Part shown: one piece after another, positions 48,647 through 57,155 of the stretch
How the letters are laid out: every line of letters starts with the position of its first letter
Numbering within the stretch: the first letter of the stretch is position 1
Source of the DNA: JBBIPA01 sp037443085
GTDB lineage: Bacteria; Chloroflexota; Dehalococcoidia; GIF9; UBA5629
DNA: 64,000 nt
Assembly: GCA_037443085.1 (NCBI GenBank)
Contig: JBBIPA010000006.1
Span: 6,702-70,701, forward strand
Reading direction: 5' to 3'
Translations under genes and position numbers: made by a program
Notes under the pieces: model-generated
What the model was told of the DNA's origin: nothing
Database searches by the model: none
Seen by the model: the letters and a program-made list of their open reading frames with translations, nothing else

Positions 48647-49522
48647 GTGAAACAGGCTACAGTCCAATCTCAAGCATCTGCCTCTAAACACGAGAATACA
48701 AAGGGGAACAGAAGGGGGAATACAATACGGCTTGCCGTACAGATTCTATTCTTTCTCGTTGTTGCCTCGATAGCATTCAACCAGTGGCTTGAAGGCAGAG
48801 GTACGGCAGTACCCTGGCTTTCTGATACCTGTCTCCATGCGATTTGCCCGTTTGGTGGGGTGGTATCCATTTACCAGGTTATTGCCACCGGGGCTTTTGT
48901 GCAAAAGATTGACCAGTCTGCCTTTATCTTAATGTACATAGTATTTTCCCTGGCAATCGTGGCGGGAGCAGTATTTTGCGGCTGGGTGTGCCCTCTGGGC
49001 AGCTTCCAGGAGTGGCTAGCTTCGTTGGGACGCAAAATATTCGGCAAGCGATTTAATGGCTTCATCCCGCAGCGCATAGACAAGTATCTGAAGTTCTTGC
49101 GCTACATCGTGCTGGCATTGGTGCTGTATTTTACTGCGGTCAGTACCGTGCTGGTCTTTGCAGACTATGACCCCTACCATGCTCTCTTCAGATTCTGGTC
49201 GGGAGAAGTTGCTCTCAGCGCCTTAATAGTTCTGGGCGCGGTTATCGTATTGTCCGTATTTGTGGACAGGCCATTCTGTAAATATGCCTGCCCTTATGGG
49301 GCGGTTCTCGGCCTGTTCAACTACTTTCGTATCTTTCAGCTGCGACGCAGCGAAACCAGATGTATCGATTGTAAAGCGTGTGACCGTGTCTGTCCTATGA
49401 ACATCGTTGTTTCAGACGGCAATGCCATAAGAGACCACCAGTGCATAAGCTGTTTGAAGTGCACCTCGGAATTCGCCTGCCCGGTGACAAGCACGGTTGC
49501 TCTATCAACTACCAGGCTATAA
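48647..49522 (+). CDS. NapH/NosR/CcoG-like polyferredoxin membrane protein
   Basis: A 291-residue membrane Fe-S protein. Four to five TM helices are visible. Two CxxxCP loops (CGWVCPLGSFQEW and CKYACPYGA) are characteristic of the NapH/NosR family, and the C-terminus carries two 4Fe-4S motifs (CIDCKACDRVCPM and CISCLKCTSEFACP). It moves electrons across or along the membrane. I chose GTG 48647 with GGAG eight bases upstream; an in-frame start at 48557 would add a weak 30-residue extension. The gene for an exported protein follows after 12 bases. Confidence 0.88.
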   Translation: MKQATVQSQASASKHENTKGNRRGNTIRLAVQILFFLVVASIAFNQWLEGRGTAVPWLSDTCLHAICPFGGVVSIYQVIATGAFVQKIDQSAFILMYIVFSLAIVAGAVFCGWVCPLGSFQEWLASLGRKIFGKRFNGFIPQRIDKYLKFLRYIVLALVLYFTAVSTVLVFADYDPYHALFRFWSGEVALSALIVLGAVIVLSVFVDRPFCKYACPYGAVLGLFNYFRIFQLRRSETRCIDCKACDRVCPMNIVVSDGNAIRDHQCISCLKCTSEFACPVTSTVALSTTRL

Positions 49523-49534
49523 AGGAAAAGAGGA

Positions 49535-50029
49535 ATGAGACTTAATAACGCCATAGTATCAATCATTGTCCTGGTATTTTTCGCTGGTGGCATTGGTGCT
49601 GCCATGGCATTTAACGCCTGGGAAGTTAAACCGGGACAGGCTGTTGCCACATCCCGGGATGGGACTCCCGTCGTAGCATATAAGCCTGCTGATATCCAGG
49701 GCACCTATTCGTTCGGAGAAATAAGCCAGATGTTTAACATACCTCTCCATGAACTGGGAACCGCGTTCGAATTGAATTCTGTAGCAAACCTGGCAGATTT
49801 TAAAGCCAGGCAACTAAAGACAGTCTATCCGGACCTGGGCAAAGGCATCATGCTGGAAACGGAATCGGTAAGAATCTTCGTGGCATTGTATAAAGGCATG
49901 CCGCATCCACTATCAGAAACCGCTTTTTTGCCCAATTCCGCTGTGAAAATCCTCAAGGACAAAGCCAGGCTGTCACCGGAACAAATTGCCTTTCTCGATG
50001 CTCATAGCATCGATGTCCGCGGTAGATAG
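49535..50029 (+). CDS. Membrane-anchored hypothetical protein, partner of the polyferredoxin
   Basis: A 164-residue protein with one N-terminal TM helix (about 7-27) and an exported helical domain (SFGEISQMFNIPLHELGTAF; LSPEQIAFLDAHSID). I do not recognise the family. It has AAAGGAAAAGAGG upstream of ATG 49535. The tight spacing to the NapH-like gene suggests they act together. The GT-B gene begins one base after its stop. Confidence 0.7.
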   Translation: MRLNNAIVSIIVLVFFAGGIGAAMAFNAWEVKPGQAVATSRDGTPVVAYKPADIQGTYSFGEISQMFNIPLHELGTAFELNSVANLADFKARQLKTVYPDLGKGIMLETESVRIFVALYKGMPHPLSETAFLPNSAVKILKDKARLSPEQIAFLDAHSIDVRGR

Positions 50030-50030
50030 T

Positions 50031-51401
50031 ATGGACAATACTCCAAAAGCTGTAATAATTTCCGTTAACATGGGTTACGGCCACCAAAGGACAGCCTATG
50101 CTTTGAAACATCTTGCCATCGACGGGAAAATTATTAATGCCAACGATTACAGCGGTATCCCCGTGAGGGATAAAATTATCTGGGAAGGCATGAGACGTTT
50201 TTACGAGGTTGCCTCCGATTCTAAAAAAATCCCAATTGCAGGAAACTTTATTTTTGCGATAGTTGATTTTTTCCAGAGGATTCTAAGTTTCTATCCAAGA
50301 AGAGATTTGTCCCAGCCTACCCCCCAGTTGAAAATGCTCTTCTCATTAATAAAAAGAGGCTGGGGGAGGGATTTAATAGAAAAAAATAAAAGGCAAGATA
50401 TTCCTCTGATAACCACATATTTAGCGCCAGCCTTCATGGCGGAGAACTTTAATTATCCTGGAGACATTTACTGCGTTATCTGCGATGCTGATATTTCCAG
50501 AGTATGGGCGCCGCTAAAGCCTGAAGGAAGTAGAATTAAATACTTCGTTCCAAACGGGAGAACTGCCGAAAGGTTAGCCTGTTATGGCGTTAAGGAAGAG
50601 AATATTATTTTTACTGGTTATCCTTTACCTCAGGAAATCATCGGCTCGGAACTGAAGGAAATCTTAAAAGACGATTTGAGAAAGCGTTTGTTTAATTTGG
50701 ACCCGCAAAAAAAATTCCTCGAGAAATATAAGATAGTGGTCGACAACAAGCTGGGTTTTATTCCGGGAAAATCAGGCCGCACTCTAACGGTATTATTTGC
50801 TATAGGTGGCGCTGGCGCTCAGAAGGAAATAGCTATAGAAGCAGTGAAAAGTTTAATTGATAAAATCAGGTCCGGAGAAATAAGAATTATTTTATCTGCG
50901 GGAATAAAGAAAAAAGTTAAAGATTATTTTGAAAAGGAACTATTCCCCAAATCGGCTTTCGCCGGCAATAAAGGCGGTGTCGATATTTTATACCAGGAAA
51001 ATATGGAGGATTATTTCAGGGAATTCAATCAGAAGCTCAGGGAGATTGATATTTTATGGACTAAGCCTTCAGAGCTTTCTTTTTACAGCGCATTGGGTAT
51101 TCCCATAATAATAGCTCCTGCCATAGGCTCTCAGGAAGAGTTCAATAAGAGATGGCTGTTGAAATCAGGTCGCGGAGTCGTTCAAGAAGACCCGGCTTAT
51201 ACCGTACAATGGCTTTTTGATTGGTTGGATAAAGGATATTTAGCCGAGACTGCTATGGAGGGATTTATCGAGGGGGAACAATTGGGAGTTTATAATATTC
51301 AAAAAGTAATTTCACGAGAATACAAGGCCAGGAACTTGTCCGCCTCAGGTAAATTGAACTCCGATGGTGCCACGTGCCAATTGCATCAGGATTCGCAGTG
51401 A
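50031..51401 (+). CDS. GT-B-fold glycosyltransferase (MGDG-synthase/MurG-like)
   Basis: A 456-residue protein of the MurG/MGDG-synthase type fold. The N-terminal AVIISVNMGYGHQRTAYALK is the usual Gly-His donor-binding start; a C-terminal domain holds the nucleotide-sugar region (TLTVLFAIGGAGAQKEIAIE, then LSFYSALGIPIIIAPAIGSQ). It likely adds a sugar to a lipid or related acceptor at the membrane. The sequence is visibly richer in A and T (AAA, ATT, TTA codons) than both neighbours, which suggests acquisition from elsewhere. ATG 50031 is one base after the preceding stop; the ribosome site is weak. Confidence 0.78.
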   Translation: MDNTPKAVIISVNMGYGHQRTAYALKHLAIDGKIINANDYSGIPVRDKIIWEGMRRFYEVASDSKKIPIAGNFIFAIVDFFQRILSFYPRRDLSQPTPQLKMLFSLIKRGWGRDLIEKNKRQDIPLITTYLAPAFMAENFNYPGDIYCVICDADISRVWAPLKPEGSRIKYFVPNGRTAERLACYGVKEENIIFTGYPLPQEIIGSELKEILKDDLRKRLFNLDPQKKFLEKYKIVVDNKLGFIPGKSGRTLTVLFAIGGAGAQKEIAIEAVKSLIDKIRSGEIRIILSAGIKKKVKDYFEKELFPKSAFAGNKGGVDILYQENMEDYFREFNQKLREIDILWTKPSELSFYSALGIPIIIAPAIGSQEEFNKRWLLKSGRGVVQEDPAYTVQWLFDWLDKGYLAETAMEGFIEGEQLGVYNIQKVISREYKARNLSASGKLNSDGATCQLHQDSQ

Positions 51402-51474
51402 TTTTGCATGCCAACCGGCATTTACTGAGCACAGAAACCTGTTACCATAACTGCCGAAACCCAGCCTGCCATGT

Positions 51475-51480
51475 TATACT
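51475..51480 (+). promoter_or_regulatory. Extended -10 (TGTTATACT) of the GyrI-like gene
   Basis: TATACT preceded by TGT, about 32 bases before ATG 51512. Confidence 0.45.
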
Positions 51481-51511
51481 AACTAACTATTCCGTGATTC
51501 GGGAGGTGCAT

Positions 51512-52030
51512 ATGTCGCCACGTAAACTCAAGACTGACCCGGTAATCCTGGAGATGCCTTCACAGAAAATGGCTGTGGCCCAGAAAAGAGGGGCGCCGGA
51601 CAAAATCTTTCCCCAGATTTTCCCTGCCCTGTATGGCTCAGTCTACACTCTAAAATTTGACCTGAAAAAGAGGGGGCTGGAATCATTTAAAGTGGGCTGC
51701 CCTCGTTCCCGCTACCCTGATGCCCATCTCAAGCAAAAAGAGGATTGGCTTATTATTACCGGGTTGCCTGTGCCTGAGGATACTACCTCGTTGCCGCAGA
51801 AAGAGCCGGGCATCGAGGTGAAGCTGGAAACGTGGGAGTATGGAACAGTAGCCCAAATTCTGCATATAGGGCGGTATGATGAGGAGACGGAGAGCATTGA
51901 ACGTTTGCACCAGTTTATTAAAGATAGTGGCTACGAAATTATCGGGCCTCACGAGGAAGAATACCAGTCTCGCCCTGATGCCAGGGTCGTCAAAACAATA
52001 ATTCGGTATCAGATAAAAAAGAGACTGTAG
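51512..52030 (+). CDS. GyrI-like small-molecule-binding protein
   Basis: A 172-residue protein of the GyrI/Rob C-terminal fold, which binds drugs or other small molecules; here it is free of a DNA-binding domain. Seen are VILEMPSQKMAVAQKRGAP and a C-terminal LETWEYGTVAQILHIGRYDE, then FIKDSGYEIIGPHEEEY. ATG 51512 has GGGAGGTG upstream; the in-frame start at 51374 would add a non-conserved 46 residues. The ftsK-like gene follows after 24 bases. Confidence 0.85.
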   Translation: MSPRKLKTDPVILEMPSQKMAVAQKRGAPDKIFPQIFPALYGSVYTLKFDLKKRGLESFKVGCPRSRYPDAHLKQKEDWLIITGLPVPEDTTSLPQKEPGIEVKLETWEYGTVAQILHIGRYDEETESIERLHQFIKDSGYEIIGPHEEEYQSRPDARVVKTIIRYQIKKRL

Positions 52031-52054
52031 CACCGTAAGGAGACCAGCAATAGC

Positions 52055-54496
52055 GTGAATCTCAAAACAACCTTCTGTCCTTCATGCCATGCGGAAGTGC
52101 CCCCGCGCCAGCCGCTCTGTGGCAAATGTGGTATGCTGTTTTGCCCCCAATGCCGCATTCCGCTGTCTAAAAAATCCAGTTCATGTCCCGTATGTGGCTT
52201 TCTGTACCTGCCTGAGCAGGCTGAAGAGGCAGTACCTCCGACAAAATCCACCGGAGCAACAAGTCCCCGGGCTTCTCGTTTGAAACCACAACCTGCTGCT
52301 CGAGCTTCTGTACCACAGCCACCACAAATGGACCACGACGTATTGTCACAGCGCAATTGCCCGCAATGTGGCGTTAATACAGGTAAGGCATCCGGCGTCT
52401 GCCCGAGCTGCGGCTTACTTCTTAGCAGCAAATATACAGCAATGCCACAACAGCAGAAACAACCTAAATCACCGCCCGCTGGTCCGTCAGCAACACCGGC
52501 TTCAGAAAGCGTCACCGGGAGGAGCAAGCCTAAGGCAAAACCCGAACCAGCAGCAACAAAAATCGAGGTCACCAGGCCTGAGAAAAAAGAGCCTCCTCAT
52601 CCGATGCCGGTAGTAACGCCTGCTGAAAAAGTCGAGTCGCCTGCTGTCGGAGAAAAGGAATCGGTTGCGCAGGCACCCGTTGAGACACCTCCGGAAACAG
52701 TAGAGGCGATTGTTGCTGAGAGTAAAGAGACGGTTACCGAGGCACCCGGCGTGACGTCTCCAGAACTGGTTGAGCTACCTGCCCCTGAGGCAAAGGAACT
52801 TCTCGAGCCACCTCCAGAACTGGTTGAGCTACCTGCCCCTGAGGCAAAGGAACTTCTCGAGCCACCTCCAGAACTGGTTGAGTTACCTGCCCCTGTGGCA
52901 AAGGTGCTCCTCACGGCTCCTCTGGAACTGCCCGAGATATCTGCTCCTGCGGCGAAGAATTCGTTACTACCATCTGTTATTGAACTGCCTCCGCATACAG
53001 TGGAAACATCTGCTCCCGAAGAAAAGGTGCTGGTGGCACCGGCGTTCAATGGCTGGCAATTACCTTTGATAACAATCCTGGATGAGCCTGCGGAAATGGC
53101 GCTTAACCAGAGCGATATGGAGAAGCGGGCACAGCTCATCGAAGAGGCTATAAACAGCTATGGCGTTGAGGCTAAAGTAGTCCAGATTAATGTTGGCCCT
53201 ACTGTAACCCAGTTCGGAGTCGAGCCCGGCTGGGACCGCAAATATAAAAAGATTCGAGAGCGGGATAAAGACGGCAGGGTTATTATCCGTATGGAGGAGG
53301 TATCCAGGACCAGGGTCAAAGTAGACCGCATTAGCGCCCTGGCCAGTGACCTTGCTCTGGCACTGGCGGCGCCAAGCATCCGGATTGAAGCTCCGGTGCC
53401 GGGGAAATCAATAGTAGGCGTCGAGGTGCCCAATACTACCTTTGACGTGGTCAATCTGCGCGGCGTAATTGAGAGCATTGCCTTTCAAAATGCTTATGCC
53501 AGATCAAAACTGGCCATAGCCCTGGGCAAGGGCGCCGGAGGAGAAACAGTGGCTGCGGAGCTGGATAAAATGCCCCATCTGCTTATCGCCGGAGCCACTG
53601 GCAGTGGTAAGACTGCCTGTCTCAACTCAATTATCTGCAGCCTCCTTATCTACAATACCCCGGATGATGTCCAGTTCATTATGATTGACCCCAAGCGGGT
53701 AGAGCTGGTCAATTTCAATAGCCTGCCTCACCTCAAAGCTCCGGTGATTGTGGACACTGACAAAGCAATACTGGCGCTACGCTGGCTCAATCAGGAGATG
53801 GACAACCGCTATCAAAAGTTTGCCCAGGCTGGAGCACGCAACATCGAAAGCTACCACAAAAATGGGCGAAACGGAGATAAGATGCCCTATATAGTAGTGG
53901 TCATCGATGAGCTGGCTGACTTGATGATGGCAGCCTTTGACGAGGTAGAGCATACGCTGTGCCGCTTAGCTCAACTGGCTAGGGCTACTGGCATTCATCT
54001 CATCGTTGCTACTCAACGTCCCTCCGTTGACGTCGTGACCGGTCTCATCAAGGCCAATTTCCCCACGCGTATCAGTTTTGCGCTCACTTCGCAGGTAGAC
54101 TCCAGGACCATCCTCGATTCTGTCGGAGCCGAAAAGCTGCTGGGCAAAGGCGATATGCTGTATCTGCCCACAGATGCCAGCAAACCAAAGCGTCTTCAGG
54201 GGACCTTTGCCTCCGATGCTGAAATAGACAGGATAGTCAATTTCTGGAGTGGTCAAAGAAGACCCGAAGTAGTGCCAATTAATTTTGCGGAAATGAGCCA
54301 GCTTGTTTCCACTGAAAAAGGCGATGAAGACGCTCTGATGGAAACCGCCAGGCAACTGGCCCGAGAACAGAAAAACATATCAACTTCCTTTTTGCAGCGC
54401 CGCCTGGGTATTGGCTATCCCAGGGCTGCCCGGATAATGGATAAGCTGGAAGAAGAAGGTTATGAGAGGGGAGCGGCAGAATCAAATGGTAAATGA
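52055..54496 (+). CDS. Soluble FtsK/SpoIIIE-family DNA translocase with N-terminal zinc ribbons
   Basis: An 813-residue translocase. Unusually, the N-terminal TM domain is replaced by three zinc ribbons (CPSCHAEVPPRQPLCGKCG; CPQC...CPVCG; NCPQCGVNTGKASGVCPSCG) and a Pro/Glu-rich region (about 130-350) with an 18-residue tandem repeat. From about 350 the standard alpha/beta/gamma motor begins: VVQINVGPTVTQFGVEPG, Walker A AGATGSGKTACLNSI, Walker B VVVIDELADLMM, and a gamma winged helix FLQRRLGIGYPRAARIMDKL. It pumps DNA at division or other steps. The GTG start has AAGGAG upstream. The 18-residue repeat is described separately. Confidence 0.92.
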   Translation: MNLKTTFCPSCHAEVPPRQPLCGKCGMLFCPQCRIPLSKKSSSCPVCGFLYLPEQAEEAVPPTKSTGATSPRASRLKPQPAARASVPQPPQMDHDVLSQRNCPQCGVNTGKASGVCPSCGLLLSSKYTAMPQQQKQPKSPPAGPSATPASESVTGRSKPKAKPEPAATKIEVTRPEKKEPPHPMPVVTPAEKVESPAVGEKESVAQAPVETPPETVEAIVAESKETVTEAPGVTSPELVELPAPEAKELLEPPPELVELPAPEAKELLEPPPELVELPAPVAKVLLTAPLELPEISAPAAKNSLLPSVIELPPHTVETSAPEEKVLVAPAFNGWQLPLITILDEPAEMALNQSDMEKRAQLIEEAINSYGVEAKVVQINVGPTVTQFGVEPGWDRKYKKIRERDKDGRVIIRMEEVSRTRVKVDRISALASDLALALAAPSIRIEAPVPGKSIVGVEVPNTTFDVVNLRGVIESIAFQNAYARSKLAIALGKGAGGETVAAELDKMPHLLIAGATGSGKTACLNSIICSLLIYNTPDDVQFIMIDPKRVELVNFNSLPHLKAPVIVDTDKAILALRWLNQEMDNRYQKFAQAGARNIESYHKNGRNGDKMPYIVVVIDELADLMMAAFDEVEHTLCRLAQLARATGIHLIVATQRPSVDVVTGLIKANFPTRISFALTSQVDSRTILDSVGAEKLLGKGDMLYLPTDASKPKRLQGTFASDAEIDRIVNFWSGQRRPEVVPINFAEMSQLVSTEKGDEDALMETARQLAREQKNISTSFLQRRLGIGYPRAARIMDKLEEEGYERGAAESNGK
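52760..52920 (+). repeat. 54-bp tandem repeat coding for an 18-residue unit
   Basis: Units start at 52760, 52814 and 52868. The first two are nearly identical in DNA; the third has several changes. They encode the Glu/Leu/Pro-rich unit around ELVELPAPEAKELLEPPP. The repeat lies in the linker of the FtsK-like protein and could vary in number between strains. Confidence 0.9.
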
Positions 54497-54568
54497 TACC
54501 TCTATTACAGCAAACCTCAGCTACATTAGACACTTGCTCATATGGCATTGGTCTCTACGGGATTGTGA

Positions 54569-54574
54569 TACAAT
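54569..54574 (+). promoter_or_regulatory. Extended -10 (TGATACAAT)
   Basis: TACAAT preceded by TGA, 61 bases before ATG 54635; a poor -35 lies at about 54548. Confidence 0.4.
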
Positions 54575-54634
54575 GAATTAGTTGTAGTTCAGAAGAGCAA
54601 ATTTGCAGTAGATTAACCTGCGCAGGAGGGTTTC

Positions 54635-55054
54635 ATGAACGGGTTCATTTGGGCGGCTTTCACCTGTTATTCACTGTCAGTGATTTTCGCAGTCATTATA
54701 GGTTTCAGGTATTTAATAAATCCGAAATTATTTCATTATCACGAATGGGCATTGGGGAGGAAATGGGAGGAGTTGGGCTTAAGGCTGCAAACGCTTCTTG
54801 CTGCTTTCATGAAGGGTGTGGGTGGGGCTATCGTAGCCCTGGGCTTGTCCATCGCAGCAATGATTATTTTCGCTTTCCGTTCAGGTGAAATGTGGTCATA
54901 CTATGCAATTCCCGTAGTTAGCCTCATCGGCTGGGGGATCTGGCTTTATCTTATGATGTTTATCAGGCAAAAAACAAAAGCTAGAACTCCCGTCTTTGTA
55001 CCAGTTGTTGGTGTTGTGCTGATTGTTATGGGATTTATACTATCGTTTTTCTAA
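54635..55054 (+). CDS. Hypothetical four-TM small membrane protein
   Basis: A 139-residue protein with TM helices about 4-25, 52-76, 85-105 and 117-137 and a short charged loop after TM1. No family is recognised. AGGAGG precedes ATG 54635. It stands alone between the ftsK-like and HAD genes. Confidence 0.65.
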   Translation: MNGFIWAAFTCYSLSVIFAVIIGFRYLINPKLFHYHEWALGRKWEELGLRLQTLLAAFMKGVGGAIVALGLSIAAMIIFAFRSGEMWSYYAIPVVSLIGWGIWLYLMMFIRQKTKARTPVFVPVVGVVLIVMGFILSFF

Positions 55055-55129
55055 AAAGTTTGAAGGGGAAGTTGGTATAACTAATGGGGGCAGGGCAGCA
55101 TCGGTAAAATACAAAAGGCAAGCTGTTTA

Positions 55130-55819
55130 TTATCGTGGCAGAACTTGCCAACCTCTGCATCGAGCTAAGTCCAGTAGTTTCTTATCGGGATAGGTAGCCA
55201 CAGGATTGCCTACCATTTCCAGCACGGGAACATCAATGATGCTATCGGCATAGGCAAAACTGGAGGCAAGGTCTATATTCAGCTTTGCCTGACCGATGAA
55301 TTCACCTAGTAGTCTGGCTTTGTTTATCCCGAAACACAGAGGTTCCACAATACCGCCTGAGCAAACATCATTTACCATTTCAATTTTAGTGCCCACAACA
55401 TGCTCTATGTCCAGCCTTTGCTTTATTACCTCCAGAAAGTCACTGAAACTGCCTGAAAGGATAATAGTGGTATGCCTCTCTTTTTTGTGTCGCTGCACCA
55501 GTGCCATAATATCTGGCCGCAGAAGTTTCGAAACGTAATTGCTGACTATCCACTCGAAGATTTTTAGAATTTCCTCCGTTTTCAATCCGCGAAGGGTAAC
55601 AGCCAAATCCTCGCCCCATTTCACTTTATAGGTCTCCTCACTCAATATCTTCAGTTTGCTGGCTATCCATAGGGGCATATGTGTAGTGAGATAAGCTGCA
55701 ACCGAGGGCAGCTTCGTCTTGTGTTTAATATGGTGCTTCACTATTCCCTGCCAGAAATGACCGGTGAATAACGTACCGTCCAGATCAAAGATTGCCGCCG
55801 TTTTTCTGTCTAATGTCAT
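55130..55819 (-). CDS. HAD-superfamily phosphatase (SerB-like, IB type)
   Basis: A 229-residue hydrolase. Motif I is AIFDLDGTLFTG near the N-terminus, motif II is IILSGSFSDF, motif III includes GINKARLLGEF and motif IV is SFAYADSIIDVPVLEMVG. It belongs to the SerB/PSP-type IB group. Such enzymes cleave phosphate from serine-like or lipid-like compounds. The N-terminal cap (TTHMPLWIASKLKIL) is helical. The start has a long T-rich leader and an extended -10 at 55846. Confidence 0.87.
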   Translation of the reverse strand: MTLDRKTAAIFDLDGTLFTGHFWQGIVKHHIKHKTKLPSVAAYLTTHMPLWIASKLKILSEETYKVKWGEDLAVTLRGLKTEEILKIFEWIVSNYVSKLLRPDIMALVQRHKKERHTTIILSGSFSDFLEVIKQRLDIEHVVGTKIEMVNDVCSGGIVEPLCFGINKARLLGEFIGQAKLNIDLASSFAYADSIIDVPVLEMVGNPVATYPDKKLLDLARCRGWQVLPR

Positions 55820-55845
55820 TTATTTTTTCTTTGACGAATGTCTGA

Positions 55846-55851
55846 ATTATA
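55846..55851 (-). promoter_or_regulatory. Extended -10 of the HAD gene
   Basis: TATAAT preceded by TGG on the reverse strand, about 27 bases before ATG 55819. Confidence 0.5.
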
Positions 55852-55927
55852 CCACACAGCCCCGGGGCAATGTTGTGAATTGATTCGCCGGTGGATACAA
55901 GGTAAGGAACTCGGGCACCCTCTTGGG

Positions 55928-56059
55928 TCATACATTAATACCTGTCTTTTTCCTCAACTTACTGAATAGCGTTTCTATTGCGTAAGCCTTTAATCCAGTG
56001 CACTGCTTACTAATCAATAGGCTCTCACAATAGCCATTCAGTTTATCCCTGATCATCAT
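55928..56059 (-). pseudogene. Tyrosine-recombinase fragment
   Basis: A 43-codon frame on the reverse strand ends TGLKAYAIETLFSKLRKKTG then INV and a stop. This resembles the stretch just before the HxLR motif of phage-type integrases (x-T-x-AI..LF..L..K.GI.V). The catalytic HxLRHT part is missing after the TGA; only about 43 residues remain. It is too short to work and is most likely a remnant. The gap from 55820 to 56180 contains nothing else except promoters. Confidence 0.45.
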
Positions 56060-56137
56060 GTAGTATAGTAGATCCTTCGCTGAAATACCTTTGGCTTAGG
56101 TGCCGACTAGTTGGTGGCAGGTCAAACAATGGTATGG

Positions 56138-56143
56138 TAAAAT
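56138..56143 (+). promoter_or_regulatory. Extended -10 (TGGTAAAAT) of the cNMP-binding gene
   Basis: TAAAAT preceded by TGG, about 38 bases before ATG 56181. Confidence 0.4.
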
Positions 56144-56180
56144 ACGACTCACTGAAGAAATATTTGCAGGAGGTGCGAAA

Positions 56181-56681
56181 ATGGCTATCGCTGATATTCT
56201 AAAGAGTTCTGAGCTTTTTGAAGCATTAGACAAACCTCGTATAGAAAAAGTCGCTCACCTTTGCCGTAGTCAGGCTTTTCAGCGAGGTGCAGTAGTATTC
56301 AATGAAGGGCAAGAGGCAAATGAGCTGTATCTTTTAGGCGAAGGTAGGATTGTATTAGAGATGGATATAAGTGCTCCCGGTCAACCACCTTTAACGACCG
56401 GCGTGGAAATAGTAAATAGTGGTGATGTTTTTGGCTGGTCAGCTCTGGTCGAGCCGCATGTATATAAATTGACAGCACGTTGTATGAGCACTTGCAACAC
56501 GCTAGCGATAACGGGCAACATGCTAAGAAAAATGATGACAGAGGACACAGGCCTTGGTTATCATATTATGAAAAAACTATCAGAGATCATCGCACTTCGC
56601 CTCACTTATACTCGGCTTCGTCTTACCAGTGGGGTTGGCATACCCTTATCAAGCCGTGAGTTAGAAACACAAAAGAAATAA
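56181..56681 (+). CDS. Crp/Fnr-type cyclic-nucleotide-binding domain protein without DNA-binding domain
   Basis: A 166-residue protein: a beta-roll cNMP-binding domain (about 12-120; GAVVFNEGQEANELYLLGEG, SGDVFGWSALVEP) and a short helical tail instead of the usual helix-turn-helix. It could sense a nucleotide or redox signal and act by protein contact, or be a truncated regulator. ATG 56181 has a strong AGGAGG; an in-frame ATG 81 bases upstream is unlikely. It lies between recombinase and transposase remnants, which hints at an island cargo gene. Confidence 0.8.
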   Translation: MAIADILKSSELFEALDKPRIEKVAHLCRSQAFQRGAVVFNEGQEANELYLLGEGRIVLEMDISAPGQPPLTTGVEIVNSGDVFGWSALVEPHVYKLTARCMSTCNTLAITGNMLRKMMTEDTGLGYHIMKKLSEIIALRLTYTRLRLTSGVGIPLSSRELETQKK

Positions 56682-56726
56682 CTTGCCTCTTCAATTAATA
56701 TTTTTTACGATTGATTGTACCACTTG

Positions 56727-56804
56727 TTAAGTTAGTCCTATAAGCACTGCCACAGGTGCATAGTTAAGTGCACTGTACGGCCGTTCTTGATTATGTTCCT
56801 TTCT
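56727..56804 (-). pseudogene. IS3/IS481-type transposase C-terminal fragment
   Basis: Between two stops, the reverse strand encodes 25 residues including EHNQERPYSALNYAPVAVL, which is the end of integrase-core transposases (typical form N-x-ERPHSALGY-xPxE). No other part of the element or its terminal repeats is visible nearby. It is a remnant of a lost insertion sequence. Confidence 0.55.
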
Positions 56805-56947
56805 CTAACCTTCTATCAATATTCGAGCCTCATGAAGCCTGAGGAAGAGGCCGTGCAGATGTACATGTTCGGGAAGGGGGCGGAGGGTGAGCAGTCCCCG
56901 TAAAAAGAAAAGGCCAGAAGTGTCTAGCTTCGAGCCTGATTTCTCGT

Positions 56948-57022
56948 TGGTAGCAGCGGAGGGATTTGAACCCCCGACCAAGGGCTTATGAGTCCCCTGC
57001 TCTACCCCTGAGCTACGCTGCC
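56948..57022 (-). tRNA. tRNA-Met (anticodon CAT)
   Basis: A 75-base cloverleaf on the reverse strand: acceptor GGCAGCG with CGCTGCT, D arm GCTC/GAGC, anticodon loop CTCATAA, T loop TTCAAAT and an encoded CCA end. The CAT anticodon means elongator Met or, if the C is modified to lysidine, Ile. One anticodon-stem position pairs A with G. The 3' end points to the recombinase fragments at 56.0-56.8 kb. Confidence 0.93.
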
Positions 57023-57155
57023 ACAACACTAAAAGTTAGCATAGATGGCTTTGTTTTTCAACTTCTCATCTCATACCTTTAGGTTGTAGCGCAACTTGAC
57101 AATTAGCTGCTGGAAACGTAATATAGGACTCCAGTCCGTGCTCAAAGGGTTGGCG

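Noticed and set aside
52760..52920. CRISPR-like array
   Set aside because: The repeat has a 54-bp coding period in frame with FtsK and no unique spacers.
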